NCBI GenBank assembly: GCA_913041025.1
Contig: CAJWGQ010000004.1
Location: 1 to 50,798, forward strand
Length of the DNA: 50,798 nt
Reading direction: 5' to 3'
Origin: an uncultured Gammaproteobacteria bacterium
GTDB taxonomy: Bacteria > Pseudomonadota > Gammaproteobacteria > Pseudomonadales > Azotimanducaceae_A
Of the stretch, positions 24,592 through 34,126 are shown in pieces. Position 1 is the stretch's first letter. The number at the start of each line of letters is the position of its first letter. The notes under the pieces were generated by a model that did no database searches, was not told the origin of the DNA, and saw only the letters and a program-made list of their open reading frames with translations. The translations under genes were made by a program, and so were the position numbers.

Positions 24592-25380
24592 ATGACCAAA
24601 TTCTGTTTTAGATTTACCCGTATGCTCTACAAAAAAAATCTTTCCATAGTTTTGTTGACATTCTTTACGCCGCTTATCGCATATCCAGCGGTCGATTCCT
24701 CTATCGACAAGCAACTAGATATCAACGAAGCCGCTCGCAAAAGCCAGATCACCGTTGATGAGCTCGACGATCAGGCCTCTCGCGACCTACAGCGTTACCG
24801 GGTCAAATTACAACGGAGAGATAGCCTAGAAATCTACACCCAGCAACTACAAAAGCTCATCGCCTCCCAAGAGGCTGAAATTACATCAATAAAAAGACAA
24901 TCCAATGAAATTGAAGCAATTGAGACGGGGTCTTTGCCCCTAATGATCCAAATGACTCAAGCTCTCGGTGAGATCGTTGGAGCGGATGTGCCTTTCTTAA
25001 GAGAAGAACGTTTAGAACGCATCGAGAACCTGCGATTTCTGATAGACCGCGCAGATGTGACAGCCGGCGAGAAGTTTAGACGCATAATGGAGGCTTATCT
25101 TATTGAGGTAGATTACGGCAAGACAATTGAGGCGTACCGGGGTGAACTACTTCGAAATAACGTCGTAAGGACGGTCGATTTTTTAAGAATAGGCCGCATC
25201 GGGCTTTTCTATCAAACTCTGAATGGTAGCGAGAGCGGACGATGGGATCCTGAAAAAACTAGTTGGGAGACCTTGTCCAGTAATTCGCGTCGTGAAATTC
25301 AATTAGGACTGCGAATTGCGCGGAAGCAGGCCCCACCAGAATTGCTGACTTTGCCAATACTAAAAAGAAACCCATCATGA
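24592..25380 (+). CDS. DUF3450 exported coiled-coil protein of a TonB energising block
   Basis: A signal peptide (KNLSIVLLTFFTPLIAYPA) is followed by a long charged helical region (QRRDSLEIYTQQLQKLIASQ) and a compact C-terminal domain with ERIENLRFLIDRADVTAGEK, IEVDYGKTIEAYRG and GRIGLFYQTLNG. These are DUF3450 signatures. Such proteins commonly open operons that encode a MotA/TolQ/ExbB protein, ExbB, ExbD, TonB and a TPR protein in gamma- and alphaproteobacteria, exactly the order here. I take the ATG at 24592; an in-frame TTG 15 bases upstream also exists. The stop overlaps the next ATG by four bases. Role: periplasmic accessory of unknown mechanism. Confidence 0.88.
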   Translation: MTKFCFRFTRMLYKKNLSIVLLTFFTPLIAYPAVDSSIDKQLDINEAARKSQITVDELDDQASRDLQRYRVKLQRRDSLEIYTQQLQKLIASQEAEITSIKRQSNEIEAIETGSLPLMIQMTQALGEIVGADVPFLREERLERIENLRFLIDRADVTAGEKFRRIMEAYLIEVDYGKTIEAYRGELLRNNVVRTVDFLRIGRIGLFYQTLNGSESGRWDPEKTSWETLSSNSRREIQLGLRIARKQAPPELLTLPILKRNPS

Positions 25381-26744
25381 GTAACGTTACTAGATTCTGT
25401 CTACTAAGTTTTGCTCTGCTCAACGCTGCAAGCACTTCAGCTAATGAACGGCTTACATCACTCTACGAAAAAATTAGGCAACAATCTTCTGAGGAAGCGC
25501 TATACAACGACGAACGCGAAGCACGTTTTCGCCAATTTGCCGACGAGAGAGCGCTTATGCTGCGTGATGTGGAAGCGAGCGTTGCTCAGCTTGAGCGCCG
25601 CAAAGACGCACTAAAGTCTGAATTCGACGATAACGAAGACCTCTTAGCAGAGTTCTCGACCCAACTTGATCGAAGTATTGGCGACTTAGGGGAACTTTTT
25701 GGGGTTTTTCGTCAAACCGCAGATGATACTCAAACCCTTCTATTTGATTCTCTCATAACACTTGAAGATCCGGATAGACGTGAAGATGCGTCGAGACTGA
25801 CCGAAAGCAGAGAGGTGCCTACCATAGGCGAAATTCAAACCCTCTGGCGATTACTTTCTCAAGAAATTGCTCTCTCCGCTGAAGTAAAGTCTTTTACAAC
25901 TAATGTTATTGAGCCAGGCGGACTATCTTACGAGGCAGTGGTCACCCGCGTAGGTCTCTTCAACATTGTGACAGAAAATAAGTATTTGAATTATCTACCT
26001 GAGCAAAATGTAGTTACGGAGTTACCTCGACAACCTGCTCTACATGTTCGGAGGACAGCTGAATTACTAAGTGAAGCGGACAACCTTAGTGTCATTGACT
26101 TTGCGATAGACCCATCACGTGGAGCATTACTGGGATTATTGGTTCAATCACCAAGCTTGATCGAAAGAATTCAGCAAGGCAGGTACGTGGGATACGCAAT
26201 TATCATCGTGGGCGCTTTCGGGCTCATGCTTTCGATGGCTTGCTTTCTTCGCTTAACGTCGACAAACCGTCGAATAAAAAACCAAATGAGTGACCTAGAC
26301 AAGATCAGTGAAGATAATCCCCTTGGTCGAATCATGACGGTCTACTACGAAAACGAACATCTCAATGATCTAGAGGTGATCGCACGCAAGTTAGAAGAAG
26401 TGGTGATTTCAGCAGTAGCAGAGGTGAAACAGGGTTTATCTACGATAAAAGTCCTTGCTGCCATTGCACCCTTAATGGGTCTACTTGGCACCGTGACTGG
26501 AATGATAGGAACTTTTCAAGCAATAACACTATTTGGCACGGGAGATCCAAAACTAATGGCAGGGGGCATCTCCCAGGCCTTGGTAACAACAGTACTTGGC
26601 CTATGTGCCGCGATCCCACTATTACTGAGCCACAGCATTCTGAATACTAGGGCAGTTTTCATAAGTAAAGTGATTGGTGAACAGGCAGCGGGCATGATGG
26701 CAGAGAAGGCGGTCAACCTGGCGAAAGATAAGCAATCCACATGA
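25377..26744 (+). CDS. MotA/TolQ/ExbB proton channel protein with long periplasmic extension
   Basis: A signal peptide is followed by about 250 residues of periplasmic, partly coiled-coil sequence (REARFRQFADERALMLRD; ASVAQLERRKDALKSEF). Next comes a TolQ/ExbB channel core: helix near 275 (YAIIIVGAFGLMLSMACFL), then IAPLMGLLGTVTGMIGTFQA and ALVTTVLGLCAAIPLLLSH. The core motifs are those of proton-conducting ExbB family members. This extended form, 455 residues, is the usual second gene of DUF3450 blocks and stands beside an ordinary ExbB. It probably helps power TonB-dependent transport. Overlapping starts and stops on both sides show tight coupling. Confidence 0.9.
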   Translation: MSNVTRFCLLSFALLNAASTSANERLTSLYEKIRQQSSEEALYNDEREARFRQFADERALMLRDVEASVAQLERRKDALKSEFDDNEDLLAEFSTQLDRSIGDLGELFGVFRQTADDTQTLLFDSLITLEDPDRREDASRLTESREVPTIGEIQTLWRLLSQEIALSAEVKSFTTNVIEPGGLSYEAVVTRVGLFNIVTENKYLNYLPEQNVVTELPRQPALHVRRTAELLSEADNLSVIDFAIDPSRGALLGLLVQSPSLIERIQQGRYVGYAIIIVGAFGLMLSMACFLRLTSTNRRIKNQMSDLDKISEDNPLGRIMTVYYENEHLNDLEVIARKLEEVVISAVAEVKQGLSTIKVLAAIAPLMGLLGTVTGMIGTFQAITLFGTGDPKLMAGGISQALVTTVLGLCAAIPLLLSHSILNTRAVFISKVIGEQAAGMMAEKAVNLAKDKQST

Positions 26745-27259
26745 GCCCCTTTCTAACTGGCATCTTGGATTTCATGGACCGCGGAGGCTCAGTTGTTTGG
26801 GCCATTCTTGTTCTTACTATTGTACTCGTGTGGCTAATAGCGGAGCGCTTCTGGTTTTTTTATAGAGAATTTGAAAATTTACTGAGCATCCATAAAAAAA
26901 CTTGGGAAAAGCAAACCGATCAGCATTCGTGGTTTGCGGAACAAATTCGGCGTCAGCTTATCTCTGAACTAGACTGCCAGATGCAGGTCAATCTAAAGAT
27001 CATACCAATGCTCATAGCTCTTCTGCCAATGTTTGGTTTGTTGGGTACAGTGACGGGCATGATCCAAGTTTTCGACGTAATGGCCAGTATGGGTTCTGGG
27101 AATGCACGCGCAATGGCAAATGGAGTCAGTGCCGCGACCATCCCTACCATGGCAGGGATGGTCATTGCCCTCGTTGCTTTGCCCTTCGCCGCAAGGCTGG
27201 ACAGAACCTATAAGGGATTGCAACGAAGGGTTTCTAAGCATATTCAACCGGCAAGCTAA
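26741..27259 (+). CDS. exbB: ExbB-type proton channel protein
   Basis: Standard-length ExbB/TolQ protein of 172 residues with three membrane helices: GGSVVWAILVLTIVLVWLIA, IIPMLIALLPMFGLLGTVTGMI and TIPTMAGMVIALVALPFAA. The GLLGTVTGMI and NGVSAATIPTMAG signatures that line the proton pathway are intact. With ExbD and TonB encoded directly downstream it should form the inner-membrane motor that energises outer-membrane receptors. The ATG overlaps the preceding stop (ATGA). Confidence 0.93.
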   Translation: MSPFLTGILDFMDRGGSVVWAILVLTIVLVWLIAERFWFFYREFENLLSIHKKTWEKQTDQHSWFAEQIRRQLISELDCQMQVNLKIIPMLIALLPMFGLLGTVTGMIQVFDVMASMGSGNARAMANGVSAATIPTMAGMVIALVALPFAARLDRTYKGLQRRVSKHIQPAS

Positions 27260-27262
27260 TTC

Positions 27263-27670
27263 ATGGATAGTTCGCGTTTTTTAGTAGACGACGAAGACGA
27301 AAGTCAAATTGATCTAACACCCATGTTGGACGTTGTGTTCATCATGCTCATCTTTTTTATTGTGACATCAACTTTTGTCAAGGAGGCGGGTGTTGATGTG
27401 ACGCGTCCCGAAGCAGAAACGTCAGTGCCAACCGACGCATCCAGCATACAAATTGGTATCACGGCAAACAATCAAATCTATATTGATAAGCGGCAAGTAG
27501 ATAAACGTGCTGTTCGAGCCAACGTCGAAAAGGGACTCGCAGAGAGCCCCGGTGCGGCTGTAATCATCATCGCCGATGCACTTTCAAATACCGAGACCCT
27601 GATAGAGGTTATGGACTCAGCTCGACTTGCCGGTGCCGCTAGCGTATCGGTTGCAACCGACGAGTCATGA
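27263..27670 (+). CDS. exbD: ExbD-type energy-transducing protein
   Basis: A short cytoplasmic start with QIDLTPMLDVVFIMLIFFIVTSTF, the single membrane helix carrying the conserved proton-binding Asp (LTPMLDVVF), and a periplasmic domain with IYIDKRQVDKRAV and VIIIADALSNTETLIEVMD. The 135 residues match ExbD/TolR. It begins three bases after the exbB stop and overlaps tonB by four bases. It works with ExbB to harness the proton gradient. Confidence 0.94.
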   Translation: MDSSRFLVDDEDESQIDLTPMLDVVFIMLIFFIVTSTFVKEAGVDVTRPEAETSVPTDASSIQIGITANNQIYIDKRQVDKRAVRANVEKGLAESPGAAVIIIADALSNTETLIEVMDSARLAGAASVSVATDES

Positions 27671-28308
27671 CTACCTTTGCTAAACCTCTAGTGAGCATGA
27701 TGACAGCTCTTGCTGTTACGTTAGCTCTTTTTTGGTTAATGAATCTAATGATTCGTAATGATGAAATCCTTGAGAAACTCGATAGCAAGCGTAGTTATTT
27801 GAACTTTATTCGTGTCGATCCTGAGCAAGATTCAGTGCAAACCAAAGATAGAAAAATAAAAGAGCCGCCTCCTCCACCGGAGTCGCCGCCCGAGACACCA
27901 GATTTCAAGGCACAGATCGATAACATTACTACCGACCTAAGCATGAATATGCCAACTATCGGAGTGCCTATGAACGATGGAAGCGGACCATATCTTGGAT
28001 CGCTTCAGTCTGGCCAGGGTCTTGCCGGGTTTGATACCGACGTTATACCTGTTGTTCAAATCCCACCGACTTATCCACGACGCGCAAAACAAGCTCGAAT
28101 TGAGGGATTCGTAACAATGGAAGTTCTCATAAGGCCAGATGGAACAGTTTCGGGTGCAAAGGTGATAGAGAGTGACCCTCCCCGACTTTTCGATGATGCG
28201 GCTATTGATGCCATGCAACGCTGGAAATTTAGACCAAAGATTGTGGACGGCACTCCAATTTCGCAACGCGCAAAACAGACCATCGAATTCGTTCTGGGTG
28301 GCGGCTGA
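27667..28308 (+). CDS. tonB: TonB energy transducer
   Basis: One N-terminal membrane helix (TALAVTLALFWLMNLMI) is followed by a proline-rich periplasmic spacer (KEPPPPPESPPETPDF), and a C-terminal TonB domain with YPRRAKQARIEGFVTMEVLI, DGTVSGAKVIESDPP and AIDAMQRWKFRPKIVDG. The C-terminal domain contacts the TonB box of outer-membrane receptors. At 213 residues the spacer is fairly short. The receptor at 46252 in this window is the natural candidate partner, although other receptors elsewhere in the genome may also be served. Confidence 0.93.
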   Translation: MTTFAKPLVSMMTALAVTLALFWLMNLMIRNDEILEKLDSKRSYLNFIRVDPEQDSVQTKDRKIKEPPPPPESPPETPDFKAQIDNITTDLSMNMPTIGVPMNDGSGPYLGSLQSGQGLAGFDTDVIPVVQIPPTYPRRAKQARIEGFVTMEVLIRPDGTVSGAKVIESDPPRLFDDAAIDAMQRWKFRPKIVDGTPISQRAKQTIEFVLGGG

Positions 28309-29531
28309 TGCGACGCCTACTCGTTACCGCATTAACCATCTGTGTCCTATCCGTAATGGGAGAGATGAGCTATGCCGAGTCCGTAACTACCAAGACCTAC
28401 AAAAAACTAACCGAGGTGCAGGAGTTATTCGGAGAGTCACGAATTGAGGATGCAATTACAGAACTGGAAGAGTTACTAAAGGAAGTGAAACAGGGCTCTC
28501 TTGATCAGGCACTCACGTTACAGATGTTGGGATACGCTGAGATGGGTGCAGAGAGGTTCGAGAAAGCAATCTCTTACCTCAAGAAAAGTCTTTCGCTCAA
28601 TAAACTTCCAGAAAATGTTAAGTACAATATTGGATATATGGTAGCGCAGCTTCACGCAGCGCGCAGCGAATTTGAGGAAGCCTTGTCCTTCGCTGCAACA
28701 TGGTTCAAGACATTAGAGTCGCCAACACCCTCGCAACATATGTTCATGGCGAATATCTATGCTCAAATTAAGCGCTATGAAGAAGCCTTGCCCTATGCGA
28801 CTCGCGCAATCGAATCCTCCGAATCTCCAAGAGAATCCTGGTACCAATTAGTTACCGCCGCATATTTTGAATTAAATAAATTCCCAGAAGCTGCGAACAC
28901 GCTAACCCTGATGGTGGAAATCTGGCCAGAATCACCATCATATTGGGAACAACTGGCCAGCATTTATCTATTACTGGAGGAAGACAGTAAGGCACTAGCC
29001 GTCCTCAAGCTGGCTTGGGAAAATGATGTGTTAAATAAAGAGAAATCTGTTCGTACCATGGTGCAGCTAGCCATAAGAAGGTCTATTCCTGAGCATGCAG
29101 CGCGGCTGCTTACTCTTGCCATGACACAAGATATTCTGCCACGAGAGGAAAAGTACGTGAGCTTACTTGCAAATGCTTGGATCAGCGCGCGCGAAGATAA
29201 TCCGGCAATAACTGCACTCGAGGAACTTGCCGAGCTTCAACAAAAGGGTGATCCATTGATTCGCGTTGCTAATTTATATATTGATAACGGCGATTGGAAA
29301 TTAGCTGAGACTAGTCTTCAAAGGGCCATAGAGATGGGCCTAGACGAACCCGGCAAGGCATGGTTGCTTCTTGGCATTAGTCTGTCGGAGCAGAAAAAAT
29401 TTAAAGAGAGTTTTACCGCACTTTCCAAAGCTAGACAGTTTCCAAAAACTCGCAAGCAAAGTAACAGTTGGCTCAAATATGCAGAAGAAATGCGCCGACA
29501 GGACGAATGGCAGCGTTCGTTTCAGGGATAA
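28308..29531 (+). CDS. Exported TPR-repeat protein of the TonB block
   Basis: A signal peptide (VTALTICVLSVMGEMSYA) is followed by roughly ten tetratricopeptide-like helical pairs, for example ALTLQMLGYAEMGAERFEKA, MFMANIYAQIKRYEEALPYA and SYWEQLASIYLLLEEDSKAL. TPR arrays are protein-binding scaffolds. This kind of protein is the usual last gene of DUF3450-ExbB-ExbD-TonB operons and may organise the energising complex in the periplasm. It overlaps tonB by one base (TGATG) and is followed 18 bases later by the ABC importer genes, so the blocks may be co-transcribed. Confidence 0.88.
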   Translation: MRRLLVTALTICVLSVMGEMSYAESVTTKTYKKLTEVQELFGESRIEDAITELEELLKEVKQGSLDQALTLQMLGYAEMGAERFEKAISYLKKSLSLNKLPENVKYNIGYMVAQLHAARSEFEEALSFAATWFKTLESPTPSQHMFMANIYAQIKRYEEALPYATRAIESSESPRESWYQLVTAAYFELNKFPEAANTLTLMVEIWPESPSYWEQLASIYLLLEEDSKALAVLKLAWENDVLNKEKSVRTMVQLAIRRSIPEHAARLLTLAMTQDILPREEKYVSLLANAWISAREDNPAITALEELAELQQKGDPLIRVANLYIDNGDWKLAETSLQRAIEMGLDEPGKAWLLLGISLSEQKKFKESFTALSKARQFPKTRKQSNSWLKYAEEMRRQDEWQRSFQG

Positions 29532-29549
29532 CTGAATGGCAGGAAATTA

Positions 29550-31079
29550 ATGGCCGCTGCAAGACTTGAAGTAGTGGACCTGTCATGTCGTTATGACAAG
29601 TTGTTTGCGAATAAGCATGTCAATCTCACGGTAGAGGCCGGTTCCATTCATGGTCTACTTGGGGAGAACGGCGCTGGGAAATCGACTCTGCTTAAAGCTA
29701 TTTACGGAGCTCTATTACCAAGCAGTGGTTCGCTTCGAATTGACGGCCGTGAGGTTACGATAGATTCACCGCGATCAGCGCAATCACATGGCATAGCCAT
29801 GGTGTATCAGCATTTTTCACTTTTCCACACGATGACGGTTGCAGAAAATATCGCATTATTTCTGCGATGTTCGACTGAAAGGGCAATCCAATACTTTGAT
29901 GATATTAGTAATGATCTTGACGTGCGCTTTGACGCAAATGAAGGGATCAAAGCTCTAGATATCGGTCAGCAACAACAGGTTGAGATTTTGCGATGTCTCG
30001 CATTATCTCCAAAAATATTACTCTTAGATGAACCAACGTCGGTGTTGACGAGAAATGAAGCTGACGAATTGATCTTTTTATTGCGAGGTATCGCAGACAG
30101 AGGTTGTAGTGTAATCGTGACTACCCACAAGTTACGTGAGGTGAGAGCACTCTGCAGTGAAGCTACGATATTACGCAGCGGCGAGGTTGCTGGAACGTGT
30201 GAACTAGCAACGGTATCAGACGAGAGTCTTGGCAAGATGATCATGGGTGAAAGGCCTAATGTGACCGCGACGACTCGTCGCTTGGATACAAAAAAAAGAC
30301 CAATATTCACCCTCGAAAATATTTCAACGACACCTACTGAAGAGGAACCCGTTGCTCTCGACGCAATTTCACTGACTATGGAGACAGGTCGAATAATTGG
30401 AATTGCCGGTGTTTCAGGAAACGGGCAAGAAGTCTTAAGTGAGCTAATTCTAGGGAATACAGCCCCCGTATCAGGGCGCATCACAATGAATGGAGAGGAT
30501 GTAACCAACCTAAGTACTAAGGCCAGAATTATTAATGGGCTTCAGGTGATTGCTGCGGATCGCATAAATATTGGGTCCGTAGGAGAGATGACAATCGAAG
30601 AGAACCTTTTAATGACGCAGATGCATACGTTTTCTCGTTGGCCAGGTCTTATTGATTGGCGAACCCTTGTCGACAAATGTCAGGACATCATGAGGGACTT
30701 CCATGTAGGCGCAATTGATAGTGGATCACCAATTTCAACGCTATCTGGTGGTAACCTTCAAAAAGTTCTATTCAGTCGAACGATCCAGGGTAATGTGAAG
30801 ATCATTGTCTGCACCAATCCAACCTGGGGTATCGACGTGAGCACTGCCCGACTCATTCAGGAAAGGTTGATAGAGCTTAGGAACGAGGGTGTAGCTATCC
30901 TTTTAATATCAACGGACATCGAGGAATTATTCTTTCTGGCGGATCGTATTACGACGATGGCAAGTGGAACTCTTTCTGAACCTATAGCGACTCAGGATAT
31001 TTCGACGGATCAATTAGCGGCGCTAATGACTCGTTCCTCGAACACGTCTACGGATAGGTCGCTAGGAAGCATCATTTGA
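29550..31079 (+). CDS. BMP-type nucleoside/purine ABC importer, ATP-binding protein
   Basis: Double ATPase of 509 residues of the sugar/nucleoside (RbsA/YufO-like) type. The first half has Walker A GENGAGKST, the Q-loop MVYQHFSLF, a signature-region equivalent ALDIGQQQQVEILR, and Walker B ILLLDEPTSVLT. The second half has the usual degenerate Walker A (GVSGNGQEVL), the signature LSGGNLQKVLFSR and a degenerate Walker B region (IIVCTNPTWGIDV). The double-Leu MVYQHFSLF and VTTHKLREV are typical of the nucleoside branch. It is encoded with two permeases and a BMP-family binding protein, so uptake of purine nucleosides or bases is inferred. Confidence 0.9.
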   Translation: MAAARLEVVDLSCRYDKLFANKHVNLTVEAGSIHGLLGENGAGKSTLLKAIYGALLPSSGSLRIDGREVTIDSPRSAQSHGIAMVYQHFSLFHTMTVAENIALFLRCSTERAIQYFDDISNDLDVRFDANEGIKALDIGQQQQVEILRCLALSPKILLLDEPTSVLTRNEADELIFLLRGIADRGCSVIVTTHKLREVRALCSEATILRSGEVAGTCELATVSDESLGKMIMGERPNVTATTRRLDTKKRPIFTLENISTTPTEEEPVALDAISLTMETGRIIGIAGVSGNGQEVLSELILGNTAPVSGRITMNGEDVTNLSTKARIINGLQVIAADRINIGSVGEMTIEENLLMTQMHTFSRWPGLIDWRTLVDKCQDIMRDFHVGAIDSGSPISTLSGGNLQKVLFSRTIQGNVKIIVCTNPTWGIDVSTARLIQERLIELRNEGVAILLISTDIEELFFLADRITTMASGTLSEPIATQDISTDQLAALMTRSSNTSTDRSLGSII

Positions 31080-32149
31080 CTGCACTAGAGCAAAGGTCCA
31101 AACCTTCACGTTTGTGGATGCTAGGATCGCCCCTGCTTGCGCTGCTACTAACGATCGCTAGTATCTCCGCAATCTTTGGTGCGACAGACCTTCCTGTCAT
31201 TGATTCTTTGTGGATGCTTTTCATTATTCCAGTTCAAGATCTTTATGGCTTGAGTGAGTTGGCGCTAAAAATGACACCGACATTGCTTTGCGCACTTGGT
31301 CTTTACTTTTGTTTTACCGCCGGTGTCTGGAATATCGGAGCTGAAGGCCAGTTTATATTGGGGGCTATCGTGGCTGCTTGGGTGGCCCTAAATAACCCAG
31401 CTAATAGTTCATTCGGGATCTTACTCGTCTTGTTTGGTGGCATCCTCGGCGGAACATTTTGGGCAGCCATAGCAGCGTTTCTAAAAAATCAATTTCACGC
31501 AAGCGAAGTACTCACCACCATTATGCTGAACTACATTGCGCTCCATCTATTAATGTATATGCTCACGGGTCCTCTACAAGACCCTTCGGGATATAACTTC
31601 CCTGAGAGCGCCCTATTACCCGACCAATCGCTGATTCCGCACATCAGCTCAATTTATGCTGTCAACTGGATGTTTCCTGTCGCAATTATTCTGACCGCAA
31701 CATGTTGGTGGGCACAGCGCCATACCTTATTCATGTTCAAACTCCGATTGAAGGGAAAAAATGCGAAGGCAGCGATCTTCTCAGGTGTTGACCCCAAAAA
31801 GTCGATTTGGATAACGTTATTACTGAGCGGCGCATTTGCCGGTTTAGCTGGCGCATCAGAACTTGCAGGACCGGTTATGCAGTTAACGCCTCAAGCAGCG
31901 GCAGGCTATGGATATTTGGCAATCATTGTTGCATTTTTAGGTCGGCTCGATCCTCTGGGCATATTGATCGCCAGTGCGTTAATGGCCCTTATTCAACTGG
32001 GCAGTCAAAACCTTCAGCTAGAATTAAGTTTGCCAGTATCAATAGCGCTCTTATTTCAAGCACTAACATTATTTCTTCTTCTCAGTTGTGATGTATTGAT
32101 TCGATACAGAATCAACTGGGATGGCTTTATGAATATTTTCGTAAAGTGA
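31076..32149 (+). CDS. BMP-type ABC importer, permease 1
   Basis: Hydrophobic inner-membrane permease of the branched-chain/nucleoside family (YufP-like), 357 residues, about nine to ten helices. Visible signatures are FTAGVWNIGAEGQFILGAI, FHASEVLTTIMLNYIALHLL, and SGAFAGLAGASELAGPVMQL followed by AAAGYGYLAIIVAFLGRLDP. TTG start at 31076 overlaps the ATPase stop. It forms a heterodimer with the next gene product. Confidence 0.92.
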   Translation: MTALEQRSKPSRLWMLGSPLLALLLTIASISAIFGATDLPVIDSLWMLFIIPVQDLYGLSELALKMTPTLLCALGLYFCFTAGVWNIGAEGQFILGAIVAAWVALNNPANSSFGILLVLFGGILGGTFWAAIAAFLKNQFHASEVLTTIMLNYIALHLLMYMLTGPLQDPSGYNFPESALLPDQSLIPHISSIYAVNWMFPVAIILTATCWWAQRHTLFMFKLRLKGKNAKAAIFSGVDPKKSIWITLLLSGAFAGLAGASELAGPVMQLTPQAAAGYGYLAIIVAFLGRLDPLGILIASALMALIQLGSQNLQLELSLPVSIALLFQALTLFLLLSCDVLIRYRINWDGFMNIFVK

Positions 32150-33072
32150 TAGAGCTTATAGACAGCCTTTTACTTGGCGCTATTCGTGCAGGTACGCCTC
32201 TTATGTTAATCGGAATTGGTGTTCTTATTAACGAAAAATCAGGAATGCTCAACTTGGGTCAGGAAGGGATGATCATGACCGGTGCAATAACCGCGTTTGC
32301 GTGCAGCATCGGTCTAGGCCAAACCTGGCTGTCTCTAGCTGTCGCGGCTACAGCAGGGGCTATGATGGGATTTTTGTTCGCATCAATCGTTCTGGTATTT
32401 AGAACGAATCAAGTCGCTACTGGTTTAGCTTTGACGCTTTTTGGAACTGGGCTTGCCGCATATATAGGTGCGTCGTTCACTGGCGAGTCGATCGAGGGCG
32501 TGACGAATACACCACTTCCTTTGCTGTCTCAAATCCCTCTGGTGGGGAAAGCCCTTTTTTCTCAAGACTACCTCGTTTACTTCAGCCTTACCCTATTTCT
32601 TTGTACTTGGTTCATCCTCTATAAAACCCGCATTGGTCTGATACTTGAAGCGGTGGGTCATTCGCCCATGGCTGCGCACCGCCTCGGTTACCCTGTCAAT
32701 AGCGTGCGTCTAATTTCAACGATGATAGGTGGTGCTTTCGCAGGGTGCGCGGGTGCATATCTTTCTCTCGCATATACTCCAATTTGGTCAGAAAACATGA
32801 GCGCAGGTCGAGGTTGGATTGGTCTTGCTCTAGTTGTTCTCGCGGGATGGAAGGTACCCTGGGTCGTTTTTGGTGCTTACCTCTTTGGGTTCGTGACGAT
32901 TATACCGCTTGGAGCACAGGCAGTAGGTTACGGTCTGCCCTCCGATCTTATGGCAATGTCTCCTTACATCGCCACCATTTTGGCGCTTTTAGTAATCGGG
33001 AGTTCTAGTGATCATCTACGAAGTCTACCACCCACATCGCTTGGTAAAAATTTTGAACGGGGAGAGTCCTAA
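32146..33072 (+). CDS. BMP-type ABC importer, permease 2
   Basis: Second permease (YufQ-like), 308 residues. Signatures: RAGTPLMLIGIGVLINEKSG, MLNLGQEGMIMTGAI, FRTNQVATGLALTLFGTGL and GGAFAGCAGAYLSLAYTPIW, then SAGRGWIGLALVVLAGWKV. GTG start at 32146 overlaps the preceding stop (GTGA). The pair of permeases with a double ATPase and BMP lipoprotein-like receptor is the standard nucleoside/purine importer layout. Confidence 0.92.
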   Translation: MIELIDSLLLGAIRAGTPLMLIGIGVLINEKSGMLNLGQEGMIMTGAITAFACSIGLGQTWLSLAVAATAGAMMGFLFASIVLVFRTNQVATGLALTLFGTGLAAYIGASFTGESIEGVTNTPLPLLSQIPLVGKALFSQDYLVYFSLTLFLCTWFILYKTRIGLILEAVGHSPMAAHRLGYPVNSVRLISTMIGGAFAGCAGAYLSLAYTPIWSENMSAGRGWIGLALVVLAGWKVPWVVFGAYLFGFVTIIPLGAQAVGYGLPSDLMAMSPYIATILALLVIGSSSDHLRSLPPTSLGKNFERGES

Positions 33073-33074
33073 TC

Positions 33075-34124
33075 GTGCGACACCTAACAATATTGCTAGT
33101 CCTAACCATTAATACCTTCGCTAATGCGTCTGAATTAAACGTTGCTTTTATATACCAACATCCCGTTAGTGCTGGAGGTTGGAGCTTAACTCATGACTTG
33201 GGGAGGCAAGGCGTAGAGGAGTACTTTGGTAATAGGGTCGAAACGACTGCAATTGAAGGCATTACTCCAGGACCAGATACGGTACGCATATTGACCCGGC
33301 TAGGTCGCGAGAACTATGACATGGTTTTTGCTACCTCATTTGGTCATATGAACGGCGTGGTGAGAGTGGCTCGTAGTTATCCAGAAACTATTTTTGAACA
33401 TGCGTCTGGCTATAAACTCGCACCTAATATTGGCACCTATCAAATCAGAGCCTATGAAGGTCGCTTTCTTGCAGGCGTACTCGCTGGTTCTATGACTGAG
33501 TCAGGGAAACTCGGATTCGTCGCGGCTTTTCCCATTCCGGAAGTCGTGAGGGGTATCAACGCATTCCTACTGGGCGCCCGTCAGGTACGATCAGACGCAT
33601 CACTGAACGTTATTTGGATCAACACATGGATGGACCCAGGTAAATCACGCGAGGCAGCAGAGTTATTGATTGATCAAGACGTCGACGTTCTGACCCATCA
33701 TACGGAATCGGCAGCAATTATTGTCGCCGCGGAACAGCGCGGCGTGTTCTCTATAGGTTACCAACACGACCGCTCCGCAGCTGGCCCTACTAAACATCTC
33801 GCTTCGGTTGAGCACAATTGGACACCGATCTATGTCGACATCATAGAATCGAAATTAAATAACCGCTGGCAGTCAAGACAGAGATGGGTTGGACTATCAG
33901 AGAACGCAACACGTCTCGTCGGTATCTCCAAAGACATTCCCGAAGATGTCCACAAACGCATCGATGAAATTACTCAATCGATTATTAATAAAGACATGCA
34001 CGTTTTTTCTGGACCGATCTTCGACACTGAAGGAACAGAGCGTGTCGCATTTGGAGAACGTATTGATGACGTAGAGCTACAGCGTATGGAATGGTTTGCT
34101 AAAGGCGTACTTCAATCCCAATAG
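33075..34124 (+). CDS. BMP-family periplasmic substrate-binding protein
   Basis: A signal peptide (MRHLTILLVLTINTFANA) without an obvious lipobox Cys, then a BMP (basic membrane protein / Med) periplasmic-binding domain: LNVAFIYQHPVSAGGWSL, DMVFATSFGHMNGVVRVA, YEGRFLAGVLAGSMTESGKL, FVAAFPIPEVVRGINAF and VDVLTHHTESAAII. The family binds nucleosides or, in the branch near this one, bases such as guanine or hypoxanthine. The gene encoding the receptor is last in its operon here, two bases from the convergent stop of the next gene. Ligand is inferred from purine context only. Confidence 0.9.
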   Translation: MRHLTILLVLTINTFANASELNVAFIYQHPVSAGGWSLTHDLGRQGVEEYFGNRVETTAIEGITPGPDTVRILTRLGRENYDMVFATSFGHMNGVVRVARSYPETIFEHASGYKLAPNIGTYQIRAYEGRFLAGVLAGSMTESGKLGFVAAFPIPEVVRGINAFLLGARQVRSDASLNVIWINTWMDPGKSREAAELLIDQDVDVLTHHTESAAIIVAAEQRGVFSIGYQHDRSAAGPTKHLASVEHNWTPIYVDIIESKLNNRWQSRQRWVGLSENATRLVGISKDIPEDVHKRIDEITQSIINKDMHVFSGPIFDTEGTERVAFGERIDDVELQRMEWFAKGVLQSQ

Positions 34125-34126
34125 GG

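Noticed and set aside
29966..30508. 180-codon minus-strand frame inside the ABC ATPase gene
   Set aside because: It is an antisense shadow of a well-supported gene.
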